Counted from the stretch's first letter, positions 40,101-47,567 are shown. The stretch: DNA of 64,000 nt from Erysipelotrichaceae bacterium (GCA_015058955.1 SVBJ01000002.1:90988-154987); one strand, 5' to 3'. The notes: generated by a model not told the origin, from the sequence alone. Numbers and translations: made by a program.

Positions 40101-43100
40101 AACATCCTGAACTTGTTAATGTTTATGGTGATGACACACCGGCATATTATGCAAGTTATATTGATGGAAATACTAGTAGCAAGACTTGTGTAATTACAAC
40201 TCAGGTAGTAGATGACTGGGGTGCACCATTAAGTGATCCATGTATTTCATTGACTGGCGACGGTGTATACGAAGTAGGAGCAACCGTGACAATTACGGTT
40301 ATACCAGATGAAGGCAAACATGTTATGATTGGCTTCGGTTTCGGATTCCCGGGAGATATAGTATATATTGACGTTGAAGGAGACTATGGTATCATCTCAG
40401 AACGGTCTGAATACACATTTGTTGTACCTGATAAGGAAACGCTGTCTGTTTATGTTAGATACATGGATGGTATGGACGTTACAATTTCTACAAACATGTC
40501 AGATATTGTTTCGTTCCAGTCACCAATCAGAGCAGAATATGGCGAAAAGATAACCTTACGGTTTGAAATGGCAGATGGATACCAACTTGATCCAGATAAA
40601 CCATTTAAACCTGTAGAATATCGGGGTATCTTTACTGAAGATGGTTCAGATTTATATTATTATACGGACGAGTCATCAATACCACAGATTAACAAAGATG
40701 TTGCAGATGTAACAACAATAAATCAGATTTCATGGTATGTCGGTATTGGCATTTTGAAAATTGAACCAAACATCATCTTCGTTGGTCATGATACTACAGA
40801 AGAACAGGAATTAGGCGATCTGGTAGTTGTCACGGAAGAAGACAACTCAGATCCTGGTGTTGTTATTTACAACCCGACAGAAGAGACAAAGACATACAAT
40901 GTAACACTGAGTTCACTTGATGAAACCGGTGGAGTTGACGGTAACAGCATCGTCAATCCATTCAGAGCAACAATAAGTGCAGTCATCAGACCTGTAGAGG
41001 GAGACAACGGACTTAAGAATGTTACATTGATAACTACAACCGGCAATATCAACAACCCTGGTCAGGTAGTTACTGAACAGAATGACTATGCAAATCTGTC
41101 ATCACTTGAAATAACGGTAGGACCTGATGAGTTTGTGACTTATGCTGTTAAACCACAGGAAGGACAGACTCTTGATGAGTACAAGTTTGAAGTGGTTGAC
41201 GCTGATTCTAACGAAGAAGTAAGCAAGGGATATGTAAGCCAGGATGACCCGGCTAAGCACCTTGTAATCAGTGACTATGTATACGTTACCTCAGTAAATC
41301 TTGACAGTGAGTCTCTGGATTTAATGATGGGAGAAACAGCGCAGTTAACAGTTACTGTTAATCCTGAAAACGCTGATAACAAGGCAGTAACCTGGACAAG
41401 CAGTGATGAAAGTGTTGCCACAGTAGATGAAGAGGGCAACGTCAAAGCTGTTGGCGAAGGAACTGCAGTAATTACTGTTACAAGCGAAAACGGGAAGACT
41501 GCTACCTGCGAAGTAACAGTTCAAAGAGGAGAATGTATAGAGCACAGCTGGAAATACGTTGACTTTACAGTTAATGAGGAACTGACAGGCGTAGAATTCA
41601 ATTATGTCTGTGAAGTATGCGGTGAAAGAAGATCTGTTGCCGGTGAATTATATGAAGACAGTGGTTCACCAGTTATAGATGCAACATGTACTGAAGATGG
41701 ATTAAGATTATTCCATGCCTTCATTGGTAAGAGTGCTGCTCTTGATGGCGTTAACATGGACTTACCTTATGAAGTTACTGTACCTGCCTTAGGCCACGAC
41801 TGGAATGAGCCAACATATGACTGGGCAGATGATTATAGCACTATCACCGCAACCAGAACATGTAAACATGGGGATCACCCAGAAACTGAAACTGTAAAAC
41901 CACTTGTTCAGGTAATAAAGCGGCCAACATGTATTGAAAAGGGCGAAACAAAGTATACTGCTCATTTCACAAACGAAGTGTTTGAAACGCAGACAATAAC
42001 AGTTGAAACAGCAGCCTTAGGTCACGCCTGGAAGTATGTGGATTACACAATCAATGATGATTATACTGAAGTCCTGTACAACTACGTATGTGAAACTGAC
42101 AGCAGTCATAAACAGTCAGTAAAGGGCGAAATAACGGTAAGTAATCGTATTGAGCCAACATGCACTGAAGCAGGCAGTTTCAATGTGTCAATATTCATCG
42201 GTAAGACCGCTGCTTTAGATGGTATTAACAGAGCAGAAGGCATGGTAATTGAGTTACCTGCCTTAGGACATGACTGGAATGAGCCAACATATACCTGGTC
42301 AGCAGATAAGAGCACAGTCACAGCAACCAGGACATGTAAGAATGGTGATCATCCGGAAACTGAGACAGTCAACACAACGAAACAGGTAATTGACCCAACA
42401 TGTAAGGAAGATGGACAGATCATATACACTGCAGAATTCACTAATCCGGCATTCAAGACCCAGACCAAGACTGAAAAGGGAGAAATATCCACCGGACATA
42501 ATCTTGATGGAAGAACAGTTGAAGAAAACAGAGTAGAGCCTACATGTTCAGAAGATGGCGGTTATGATCTTGTGCTTTACTGCACAAAATGCGGTCAGGA
42601 AATCAGCCGTATTCATAAGACATTACCAGCAACAGGCCATAAACCTGCATCTGCAGTAAAGGAAAACGAAAAGGCTGCAACATGTACAGAAGACGGCGGA
42701 TATGATATGGTAGTTTACTGTTCAGTATGTAAGGAAAAACTGAGCAGTGAACATACAGTCATCCTTGCATTAGGTCATAACTATGGTGAATGGAAATATG
42801 ATGGTGAAGAAGTTAAGACTCATACTCACGTATGTGCTAATAATAGTAACCATAAGGAAACAGAACCTTGTACTTTCGATGAAGGTATAACTGTTGATGG
42901 TGTTACTACTTATACATGTAAGGTCTGTGGTGGTACTTATACCGTTAAGGAAGAAGGACCGGTAAAGCCAGTAGTGAGTGGCATAACCAGAGTATATGGC
43001 AGTAACAGATTTGGAACATCATTCGCAATCTCTGAAGCCATCCTTAAGAATGCCGGTAAGGATAAACATGATACAGTCATTCTGGCTAATGGAGATAACT

Positions 43101-43897
43101 TCGCTGATGCCTTAGCAGGATCATACCTGGCAGCTGTTAAGGGAGCGCCGATCATCATAACCAGAGCAGCGAAGGTATCTGAAGTGAATGCCTATATCAA
43201 GAGCGTACTGAATAAGGGCGGAACTATCTATGTATTAGGTGGAACAGCAGCAGTACCTGAATCAAGCTTAGCTGGATTAAGCGGATATAACATCAAGAGA
43301 TTAGCCGGTAATAACAGATATGGAACTAACCTTGAGATCCTTAAGGCAGCAGGAATACAAGGAGACACAATCCTTATTGCAACAGGAATCAACTATGCTG
43401 ACTCCTTAAGTGCATCAGCTACAGGATTACCTATGCTGTTAGTAAAGGGACAGGACAGTCTTAATGATGATCAGATAAAGTTCCTTAAGGCTAATCCAAA
43501 TAAGAAACTTATAATCTTAGGAGGAGAGAGTGCAGTATCTTCTAACTTTGAGAAAGAGTTAAGGAAGTATGGAGAGGTAAGCAGAATCGCTGGAGACAAC
43601 AGATTCGCTACTTCGATCAAGATAGCAGAGTACTTCTTCCCTAATGCAACTACAGCAGTACTGGCATATGGAAGTGATTTCCCTGATGGATTATGTGGTG
43701 GACCATTAGCTTACCAGGTAGGAGCACCGCTTATTCTTACAAGGAATGATAAGACAGATATCGCAAGACCTTACACTAAGGAACGTAACATAACAGATGG
43801 ATATGCATTAGGAGGAACAAGTGTATTACCTGATGCTACAGTAAGAAAGCTGTTTGGAGCTTCTGACAGTGTAAAGATCAATGAGATAAAGAAGTAA
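31175..43897 (+). CDS. Giant 4240-residue multidomain CWB2 surface protein
   Basis: Residues 1-30 are a signal peptide. At about 265-395 lies a transglutaminase-like domain with the triad C305 (VVCEGYSKAF), H344 (GRHMWNIV) and D360 (LVDVTNCD). Six LRR modules begin at residues 440, 818, 1196, 1552, 1838 and 2196; each has a YAVL/FRS head, a DUF285 run, a LPEGxWTN/WAGTWTR cap and usually a Big_2 domain. Residues about 2530-2812 match the C-terminal lobe of AmiA/AliA-type oligopeptide-binding proteins. Ig-like and bacterial-repeat domains follow (2817-3330), then a Big_2 domain near 3369-3450, then GHDWNEPTY/TCTE repeats with CxxC pairs up to about 3930, and three CWB2 repeats (3935-4240). The frame stays open for 12.7 kb with no break. 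It is probably an adhesin or matrix protein; the enzyme and peptide-binding parts may be active or only structural. Confidence 0.9.
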   Translation: MKKLIKICLSLLMSISTVFSTGYTHFLVQADDQDPAETIETYCSWINHISSEDETDNDALFEQYISKRFEENLPSIHYEIKPGRDTERTKVTFDEPNRILYEFLEGSIISTANGETVSTVYSIPVEEFGTCTVNASALGFSTFTENGKLTEIAAQEISKWFYSRLDIDKIIDVLLLDHPYEMYWYDKTAGLKYGGFAISTENNGRSATVVGDLTFSFSVASEYAAGQYEIDPSYGTMVTTAIDNANRIVGEHQEESDYEKIKAYRDEICELVEYNYAALGDEVSYGNPWQLIWVFDGDPDTNVVCEGYSKAFQYLCDASWFANSNINAYCVTGEMKGGTGAGRHMWNIVTMDDGKNYLVDVTNCDGNSVGADYELFLIGVDENDNTSSPSSGYTFKPNGSAITYTYDEDLYSVYSTDELTIAKGNYQAPEAAEPDSGIAYAILMDNGNLIFFRSNEEYEDGVYTTVTDIHGNTYEGTVYADVENGAHGWNADASMLPDESDANYDVKNVYVANNTVIRPTSMQMWFNKCLALETFNGRGFDGSQLENTAAMFNRCRQLTGINTLFSTENVTNMMGMFCNCTNLVEFDTSLLDTSSATDISEMFEGCESLTTLDVSNFNTAKVTDMTAIFKDCGNITRLDLTGFDTSNIDYAQYESEEDYVSKMYGMFDGCDRLLEVTLGTGFTTWYGDAKLPEGVWSNGDISKSQTELYQQYPANASSWAGTWTRTLPFHPHMSDIELVLTPGDTYQLKVIYEPEDYPVISTNWMLGSGDSNVVTVDQNGWVTALNEGTVNVLCEVTDRNGGYFTHCEVTVSTNLRPYAVLTDEKDLIFVNSYGRYRNDRGVIQDPNFVKYYGVVFEDVNDSFSGYEIDHVFVAPNNTVKVDDWYAKFSGTGITWFESAGFDTSDATDMSSVFYNCDQLVTADLSGFNTEKVTTFSGMFAGCSSLQFADLSTWNTPVLQSVNSMFENCSSMTGVVLGEGFTTDNVAFFNSMFAGCSFITHLDLSSFNTAQATQMKNMFNGCGLLVSLDISLFDTQNVTDMENMFANCPILSTVDLGAGFGNNWTSNAYLPEGNWTNREAEETLTETELYNRDNSVLAGTWERKEAKPKLSEGSLTLAENESFDLDLILPEYYPAVTAEWFTTDENVVTVDQEGVVTAVAPGTANVSCMIRWENNSVSSVGCVVTVTGGGQVEDLVYAVLTDEGELIFLKSKNVYPSDERRTVTDINNNQYTGMVFADAAKIENFYLWNNHRDEIKSIRVADNTTIEFNSLAYAFSGLNELVAFNSTGFDTSSVNNMQYAFYYCDKLETLDLSGFDTSNVTNMEGMFECCLNLKDLDISLFNTESAVSFERMFCDCASLETIDIKHFQSDSLESINFMFEACINLRSVDISGLGINENYPVYSLFYNCYALESVTLGPDLKGSSMDFGLPAGTWTNGSLSKDTYELNEEYKYNSEEWAGTWTRQLTQIQSLDIRPIAPVKVGSSQFIDWDITPNENVNRKLTFTTSDPEIATVDVFGNVHGVSVGTAIITGTTTDGSEISSSEEVIVVDAEAFAVLQDNGDLVLIRSDFSGDWYEADEITDINGNTYEGKRYGHLENLNSGIVGDDDLSLVKKVYVADKTTIYPTGMGQWFMDMINLEEVDLTGIDSHNAEEFNSLFRNCKSLKKINMGTLNTVKATRMYDLFYNCDNLTEIVLSPNMTVWQEYALLPEGNWTNAELDITRTAIELYNQYPAHAAEWAGTWTRPEPIKAVLSESSIELAEGGSYRLSASVTPEGTEIVNESWRTGNEIVAAVDQTGFVTGIKAGITTVTYEATLADGTSVSAECEVVVRTYAPTDSTAYAVLTEETLIFFRSTEVYNNGEYYETITDINGNTYSGTVFTDVEIGRHNWDIYLIRNVYVAPDTTIAPATMAGWFRGLIELESFDGTGFDTSNTTDMQMMFFSCSKLNSINVSNFDVGYVGSMEGMFAYCHALSDLSLDGWNPSRVTNMSRMFEGSRELTELSFEGWDTSNVTNMSDMFSGCYKLQTLDISSFNTENVINMSGMFDNCFKLEHVTLGSSFTKWIDNAYLYWGEWTHDDITLNESGLYAQYPEHASEWAGEWTREIPPTVNFNTNYVELHVGETYQLIPTVSPEDTVFLSTDWYSQNAVVASIDDNGVITALRPGVTSITFSGFYKENNASAVDCEVVVLPDTTPETTAYAVLTDLGDLVFLRSNNVYENGTRNTVVDINNQEYIGTVYTDVEIGKHYWDSWEYGYPENVMRAYVAEENTIAPTSMWMWFCHCPNLESFDGTGFDSSNITDLSYLFVNCENLTYVNMEDFTAPYVGQLYYMFNGCTSLENISLPNLSTEHVLRTDYMFAGCSSLKTLNIASLNTENLPGMLDMFYGCNNLETVVLGEGFTYWANEAYLPEGYWTNGSVTLTAEALYAQYPEHAAEWAGTWTKTEISAESIELNTESLELTTAQNQQLIATVLPEGAPADLRWSSSDENIATVDGNGIVYPVSPGTVTITVSSGNVSASCQVTITKAEYQRDEDAEYSTVTYFFTFNFKRENYSHTVHETETEKVNTQNALNNKYFRLAVQAALDKYEYNGNTNVRNIINQYEFDKLSTGEVYGDLVKNKYVEYMSEYNDGSIDLTDGSNDMYDPDLVTAYIAKAESEGIQFPIKLDVVGIASRAQGVLKLKNMIESASNGKISLNVTLFNDIREYNEAFYYSDRIEDNDCDMIIGSGWAPDKDSPADMMRGVLTQTIFKGSVENYTELMSELGIDVWNEMIAEAENCEYGDELLSKAALAEAYALSNCYVIPYSTSRITEDSHGVNYPRMLMHPGDTRHLEVYGDIDTDKGVTWELVASSLKPTDPRTAEASSEYATIDENGNLTAIKEGSVAVRVTYYMPNIDTPVDKTRYVAIVPEDITISEGDYSKVYSQGFYMLNDDAYDEYMQLINVTDDWESVDAHMLYRFATEGMPDGVRGNRDFIVEDYKSEHPELVNVYGDDTPAYYASYIDGNTSSKTCVITTQVVDDWGAPLSDPCISLTGDGVYEVGATVTITVIPDEGKHVMIGFGFGFPGDIVYIDVEGDYGIISERSEYTFVVPDKETLSVYVRYMDGMDVTISTNMSDIVSFQSPIRAEYGEKITLRFEMADGYQLDPDKPFKPVEYRGIFTEDGSDLYYYTDESSIPQINKDVADVTTINQISWYVGIGILKIEPNIIFVGHDTTEEQELGDLVVVTEEDNSDPGVVIYNPTEETKTYNVTLSSLDETGGVDGNSIVNPFRATISAVIRPVEGDNGLKNVTLITTTGNINNPGQVVTEQNDYANLSSLEITVGPDEFVTYAVKPQEGQTLDEYKFEVVDADSNEEVSKGYVSQDDPAKHLVISDYVYVTSVNLDSESLDLMMGETAQLTVTVNPENADNKAVTWTSSDESVATVDEEGNVKAVGEGTAVITVTSENGKTATCEVTVQRGECIEHSWKYVDFTVNEELTGVEFNYVCEVCGERRSVAGELYEDSGSPVIDATCTEDGLRLFHAFIGKSAALDGVNMDLPYEVTVPALGHDWNEPTYDWADDYSTITATRTCKHGDHPETETVKPLVQVIKRPTCIEKGETKYTAHFTNEVFETQTITVETAALGHAWKYVDYTINDDYTEVLYNYVCETDSSHKQSVKGEITVSNRIEPTCTEAGSFNVSIFIGKTAALDGINRAEGMVIELPALGHDWNEPTYTWSADKSTVTATRTCKNGDHPETETVNTTKQVIDPTCKEDGQIIYTAEFTNPAFKTQTKTEKGEISTGHNLDGRTVEENRVEPTCSEDGGYDLVLYCTKCGQEISRIHKTLPATGHKPASAVKENEKAATCTEDGGYDMVVYCSVCKEKLSSEHTVILALGHNYGEWKYDGEEVKTHTHVCANNSNHKETEPCTFDEGITVDGVTTYTCKVCGGTYTVKEEGPVKPVVSGITRVYGSNRFGTSFAISEAILKNAGKDKHDTVILANGDNFADALAGSYLAAVKGAPIIITRAAKVSEVNAYIKSVLNKGGTIYVLGGTAAVPESSLAGLSGYNIKRLAGNNRYGTNLEILKAAGIQGDTILIATGINYADSLSASATGLPMLLVKGQDSLNDDQIKFLKANPNKKLIILGGESAVSSNFEKELRKYGEVSRIAGDNRFATSIKIAEYFFPNATTAVLAYGSDFPDGLCGGPLAYQVGAPLILTRNDKTDIARPYTKERNITDGYALGGTSVLPDATVRKLFGASDSVKINEIKK
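32492..38490 (+). repeat. Six tandem YAVL-DUF285-cap modules inside the giant gene
   Basis: Module heads are encoded at 32492, 33626, 34760, 35828, 36686 and 37760. The first two intervals are exactly 1134 bases (378 residues) by my count, the others 1068, 858 and 1074. Each unit repeats the same order of protein motifs, so the array seems to have grown by duplication of whole modules with later loss of LRR units. Confidence 0.8.
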
Positions 43898-43904
43898 ACA
43901 ATCT

Positions 43905-43945
43905 TAAAAATACGGTATGGTGTATGAATCATACCGTATTTTTTA
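43905..43945 (+). terminator. Intrinsic terminator of the giant gene
   Basis: A 14-bp stem (43906-43919 with 43930-43943) built on AAATACGGTATG/CATACCGTATTT, a 10-base loop and a T-rich tail (TTTTTTATTTTAT). Confidence 0.88.
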
Positions 43946-43984
43946 TTTTATAAGTCTTAGAAATCATATATTCCGAATAAAGTA

Positions 43985-43993
43985 TGTTATAAT
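43985..43993 (+). promoter_or_regulatory. Extended -10 promoter for the gene at 44078
   Basis: TGTTATAAT contains a perfect -10 (43988-43993) with the TGn extension. The leader of about 80 bases holds no recognised riboswitch and ends in AGGAGG at 44065-44070. Confidence 0.6.
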
Positions 43994-44077
43994 TTTTATA
44001 TCAAATAAGGGCAGATAATAATAAGTAAAAATTGGGGTTATTCCATCCCAGGTGTTTTGAGAACAGGAGGTTGAAAC

Positions 44078-45760
44078 ATGAAAAAGCTGCTTAATATCTT
44101 ATTGAGTGTGTTAATGGTTTTAACGGCATTTGTCATAACAGTAAAGCCGACAAAGGCATCAACGCACATTGATGAAATCTACATCACCGTAGAAGAACCG
44201 GTAGCTGGTGCGGAAATCAGTTATGAGTGTTCAATTACGAGTAAGCCGGTTAATGATTCGGTAAGAAAATCTACTCTTATTGAGTGGCTGGAAAGTCCGG
44301 CAGATGACAATAATGTTCAGCATGCTACTACCATGACTGACAGTTATTTCTCTGCAGGTAAACGTTACCACATTCATTACGGTCGGCTGGCTTATGAAGG
44401 CGGAGACGCAGAAATTGACTCAAATACCAAGGTATTTATCAATGGTAAGCTAGATGACGGAACCATGAGATTCTTCATCGGTAAGACCGCTATAAAGACT
44501 GTCTACCTGTATGTTGATACTCCGGTTGCCGGTGAACAGAGAAACAACTGGGGCACAATCTATACGAACCCATATACTGATGACGTAAATAACGATTTCT
44601 TTATCAACTGGTATGTAAGTGATTATAACGACAGAGAAAAAATTCAGGATATGGAAACCAGCGAATTTGAATCCAGGAAATTCTATCATCCGGAACGGGT
44701 GGGAGATGTCCTGAAGTCTGATTCCTGGTATTACATAGATGACAATACTCAGTATTACATCAACAATGAACTGACTGTACCAAATAAGATGCGTTTCTAT
44801 ACCGGTAAGGAACTGACCAGAGTATATGGCGATAACAGATATAAGACATCAATGGCCATAGCTGATGTCATGCAGAATAACTGGCAGCCGGGATCAGAAG
44901 TACCGCTTGGCCTTGATGAAGTAATTCTTGCTTCAGCTGAAAACTTTGCAGATGCTCTGGCAGTAAGCTATGCATCATATAATCCTGGTGCAGAGCAGCC
45001 TAGACCAATTGTTGTTGTAAATGAAGCCAAGCAGGATGAGGTGGAAAAGTACATCAGAGATCATTTCCGTACATCTGCTCAGATCTATATCATCGGTGGT
45101 ACGGCAGCAGTTCCTGAAAAGATTGAAAAGAATCTGAAGAAGGATTATTCAGTAAAGAGAATTGCAGGTAACAACAGATATGATACCAACCTGAAGATTC
45201 TGGAGACATTTGGCGTTGGCAGTTCAGGTGCTTTACTGGTTGCAACGGGAACCAACTTTGCCGACTCTCTGTCTGCTTCCGCAACAGGCATACCAATGCT
45301 GCTGGTAGGTACAAGTCTGACTGATGATCAGAAGGGTTTCCTGAACCGGATCAAGGGTGTTGAGATTTATGCTCTTGGCGGTGAAAAAGCCGTAACCAAG
45401 GATGTTGAAGCAGAACTGAAGAAGTATGCATCGTATTACGAGAGAATTGCCGGAGACAACAGATATGAAACATCTGAACTGATCGCCAGAAAGTTTGCTC
45501 AGGGACGGTCAGGTGCAGCAATCGCCTTTGGCGGTAACTTCCCTGATGGCTTATGCGGCGGACCTTTGGCAGGAAGATTAAATGCTCCGTTGCTGCTGGT
45601 TGCCGATGGACGTTATGACAACGCCAAGAACTTCGTCAGAGACTTCCACGTAAGCTGGGGCATGGCATTTGGCGGTGCAGGTGTAATATCAGACAATCTC
45701 TTCAGAACAACTCTGAGAGAAAGAGATGTTGCTCCTATTATTGAAATAAAGCACAAATAA
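44078..45760 (+). CDS. Small CWB2 surface protein with two N-terminal Ig-like repeats
   Basis: A 560-residue exported protein. The signal peptide (residues 1-28) ends KPTKAST. Two copies of a beta-rich domain of about 105 residues follow: the first with IYITVEEPVAGAEISY and DGTMRFFIGK, the second with VYLYVDTPVAGEQRN and NKMRFYTGK. Similar PVAG domains occur in many secreted proteins of anaerobic Firmicutes without a known role. Residues 247-545 are three CWB2 repeats (GDNRYKT, GNNRYDT, GDNRYET, ending NFPDGLCGGPLAGRL). AGGAGG, 7 bases before the ATG, gives a strong ribosome site. No catalytic motif seen. Confidence 0.88.
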   Translation: MKKLLNILLSVLMVLTAFVITVKPTKASTHIDEIYITVEEPVAGAEISYECSITSKPVNDSVRKSTLIEWLESPADDNNVQHATTMTDSYFSAGKRYHIHYGRLAYEGGDAEIDSNTKVFINGKLDDGTMRFFIGKTAIKTVYLYVDTPVAGEQRNNWGTIYTNPYTDDVNNDFFINWYVSDYNDREKIQDMETSEFESRKFYHPERVGDVLKSDSWYYIDDNTQYYINNELTVPNKMRFYTGKELTRVYGDNRYKTSMAIADVMQNNWQPGSEVPLGLDEVILASAENFADALAVSYASYNPGAEQPRPIVVVNEAKQDEVEKYIRDHFRTSAQIYIIGGTAAVPEKIEKNLKKDYSVKRIAGNNRYDTNLKILETFGVGSSGALLVATGTNFADSLSASATGIPMLLVGTSLTDDQKGFLNRIKGVEIYALGGEKAVTKDVEAELKKYASYYERIAGDNRYETSELIARKFAQGRSGAAIAFGGNFPDGLCGGPLAGRLNAPLLLVADGRYDNAKNFVRDFHVSWGMAFGGAGVISDNLFRTTLRERDVAPIIEIKHK

Positions 45761-45784
45761 CCTATAGTTGAATTCATTACAGTG

Positions 45785-45808
45785 AAAGCCGTCTTTGTGA
45801 CGGCTTTT
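45785..45808 (+). terminator. Intrinsic terminator
   Basis: Nine-bp stem AAAGCCGTC/GACGGCTTT around TTTGT with a short T tail. Confidence 0.78.
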
Positions 45809-45825
45809 GTATTGGCAAAACATTA

Positions 45826-45852
45826 TTGAATTGGAAACAATGATGCTATAAT
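45826..45852 (+). promoter_or_regulatory. Promoter for the gene at 45894
   Basis: Extended -10 TGCTATAAT (45844-45852) with TTGAAT at 45826-45831 as a -35 at a short 15-base spacing. AGGGGGT before ATG 45894 is the ribosome site. Confidence 0.55.
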
Positions 45853-45893
45853 GATAGTACAGAAGTAAATGATAATATTTAGGGGGTATTTCT

Positions 45894-47444
45894 ATGAAGA
45901 AAAGAATAACGCTGTTTTTGTGTATTTTAGCGGCAGTCCTTTCCCTTTGTTCTACAACAGTACTGGCTGATGGAGGATGGGCAGACATTAAAGATCTGCG
46001 TATTTCTTCATCTGGTATTTTGAAATGGAAAGAAGTTGAAGGAGCTGCTGAATATGAAGTGTGGACAGATGACGGTCTTTTATTAGGATATGTAAGTCCA
46101 GGTGAAACACATGAAACATTCCTGGAATATCTGAGGCTGGGCAGTGCTCCAACAGGTAAATATAAGGCAACAGTCTATGCTCTGGATGACTGGGGTACAG
46201 TAATTGCCAGATCCACTACCAAAGAGTCTGTGTCATATACCGCAAATGGAACAACGCCAAATGTACCTTATGTCTACTGGCAGGATGCAACCATTGCCCG
46301 GTGGAACCGGGTAGAAGGAGATGAAGTATTCTATTATGTCTACCTGTATGGGCCTTCCGGAATGGAGCGGCATGTCAGAACCTCTGAAACATCGTACAAT
46401 TTTGACATGTACATGTTTAAGGATTATCACTATTACTATACTGTAGTAGCAGGTCAGGCAGGCCATACCAGAAGCGGTGAAGAAAGCGTCTATGGACCAA
46501 GCACCTCTAATCGCAGAATTGTCAGACTGGCAGGAGTAAACCGTTATGAAACAGCTCTTCTCGCAGCTGATGAAGTAATTAAGAACAACGAGCCGGCATA
46601 CTTTGAAAATATCATCATTGCCAATGGCGATAACTTCCCTGATGCCTTGAGCGGAACCTACCTGGCATTGATGTACAGCTGCCCGCTGGTACTGATTAAT
46701 GAATCAAAAGCTGCAACAGTATGTGAATATCTGAATAATAAACTGGTTGATGATGCTCATATCAGCATTATCGGCGGTCAGAATGCCGTAAAGGACAGCT
46801 GGCTGAAGGGTATTTCAAAAAAGAGCCGTGTCTTTGAACGTCTTGAAGGTTCTAACAGATATAAGACAAATCTTGAGATTCTTAAGCAGGGTTATCTTGA
46901 TGCTGCAGAGATCCTTGTCGCAACCGGCAAGAACTTCGCCGATGCCTTATCTGCATCGGCAACCGGTCTGCCATTACTGTTAGTCGGTGATAAGCTTGAA
47001 GATTATCAGAAGGATTTCCTGAAAAAGATACAGAGTCCTACATTTACCATCATAGGCGGTAAGAACGCTGTCAGTGAACAGGTTGAGAAAGATCTGGCCA
47101 AGTATGGTACTGTTGAAAAGAGACTTGCCGGGGATAACCGTTATGAGACATCTTCTTTCATTGCCTATCAGTATTTCAGCCCGCTGAATCATGATAATCA
47201 GCCTGATTTTGCCGTACTGGCAACCGGTGCCAATTTCCCTGATGGTTTATCAGGTGGTCCATTAGCCTGGAGTGTCGGCAACAGTCCGCTCCTGCTTATT
47301 GACCCGACAGGCGCCAAGGACATGTATGCCAGAGGGTATGGTGCTGACATAGCCCTGGAGCAGGGATACATCCTCGGTGGGGAAAATGCCGTTCCGGATA
47401 AGGAAGCGGTAAAGATCCTGATGTACGGTGCCTGGAAGAGATAG
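45894..47444 (+). CDS. Small CWB2 surface protein with FN3-like N terminus
   Basis: A 516-residue exported protein with a signal peptide to about residue 25 (STTVLADGG). The N-terminal 200 residues look like two fibronectin-III-like domains: the pattern LKWKEVEGAAEYEVW and, in the second, IARWNRVEGDEVFYYVYL. Residues 210-510 are three CWB2 repeats (GVNRYET, GSNRYKT, GDNRYET). The third repeat has NFPDGLSGGPLAW, with Ser in place of the Cys found in the other seven proteins' NFPDGLC-type motif. No enzyme motif seen. Confidence 0.87.
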   Translation: MKKRITLFLCILAAVLSLCSTTVLADGGWADIKDLRISSSGILKWKEVEGAAEYEVWTDDGLLLGYVSPGETHETFLEYLRLGSAPTGKYKATVYALDDWGTVIARSTTKESVSYTANGTTPNVPYVYWQDATIARWNRVEGDEVFYYVYLYGPSGMERHVRTSETSYNFDMYMFKDYHYYYTVVAGQAGHTRSGEESVYGPSTSNRRIVRLAGVNRYETALLAADEVIKNNEPAYFENIIIANGDNFPDALSGTYLALMYSCPLVLINESKAATVCEYLNNKLVDDAHISIIGGQNAVKDSWLKGISKKSRVFERLEGSNRYKTNLEILKQGYLDAAEILVATGKNFADALSASATGLPLLLVGDKLEDYQKDFLKKIQSPTFTIIGGKNAVSEQVEKDLAKYGTVEKRLAGDNRYETSSFIAYQYFSPLNHDNQPDFAVLATGANFPDGLSGGPLAWSVGNSPLLLIDPTGAKDMYARGYGADIALEQGYILGGENAVPDKEAVKILMYGAWKR

Positions 47445-47466
47445 TCAGGCCTAGATTAATGGGTGC

Positions 47467-47495
47467 AAAAGGGTATCAGCTGATACCCTTTTTCT
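47467..47495 (+). terminator. Intrinsic terminator
   Basis: An 11-bp stem AAAAGGGTATC/GATACCCTTTT with loop AGCT; the core is a perfect palindrome. T residues continue after the stem. Palindromic symmetry could also let it work on the other strand. Confidence 0.82.
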
Positions 47496-47553
47496 CTGGC
47501 TGAAAGGAACATATAAAATGCGCAATTGAAGGTTTTCACTGACCAGTTTGTGA

Positions 47554-47567
47554 TGTAAACACTTTCA
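47554..47567 (+). promoter_or_regulatory. cre-like site upstream of the MATE gene
   Basis: TGTAAACACTTTCA fits the catabolite-responsive element consensus TGWAANCGNTNWCA at every fixed position except the central G (A here). It lies about 47 bases ahead of the -10 box at 47614. CcpA control is an inference; no ccpA gene is in the window. Confidence 0.35.

Noticed and set aside
43994..44077. Leader of the gene at 44078 as a riboswitch (for example a cyclic-di-GMP type)
   Set aside because: None of the conserved core sequences of the classes I know is present; it is short and A/T-rich.
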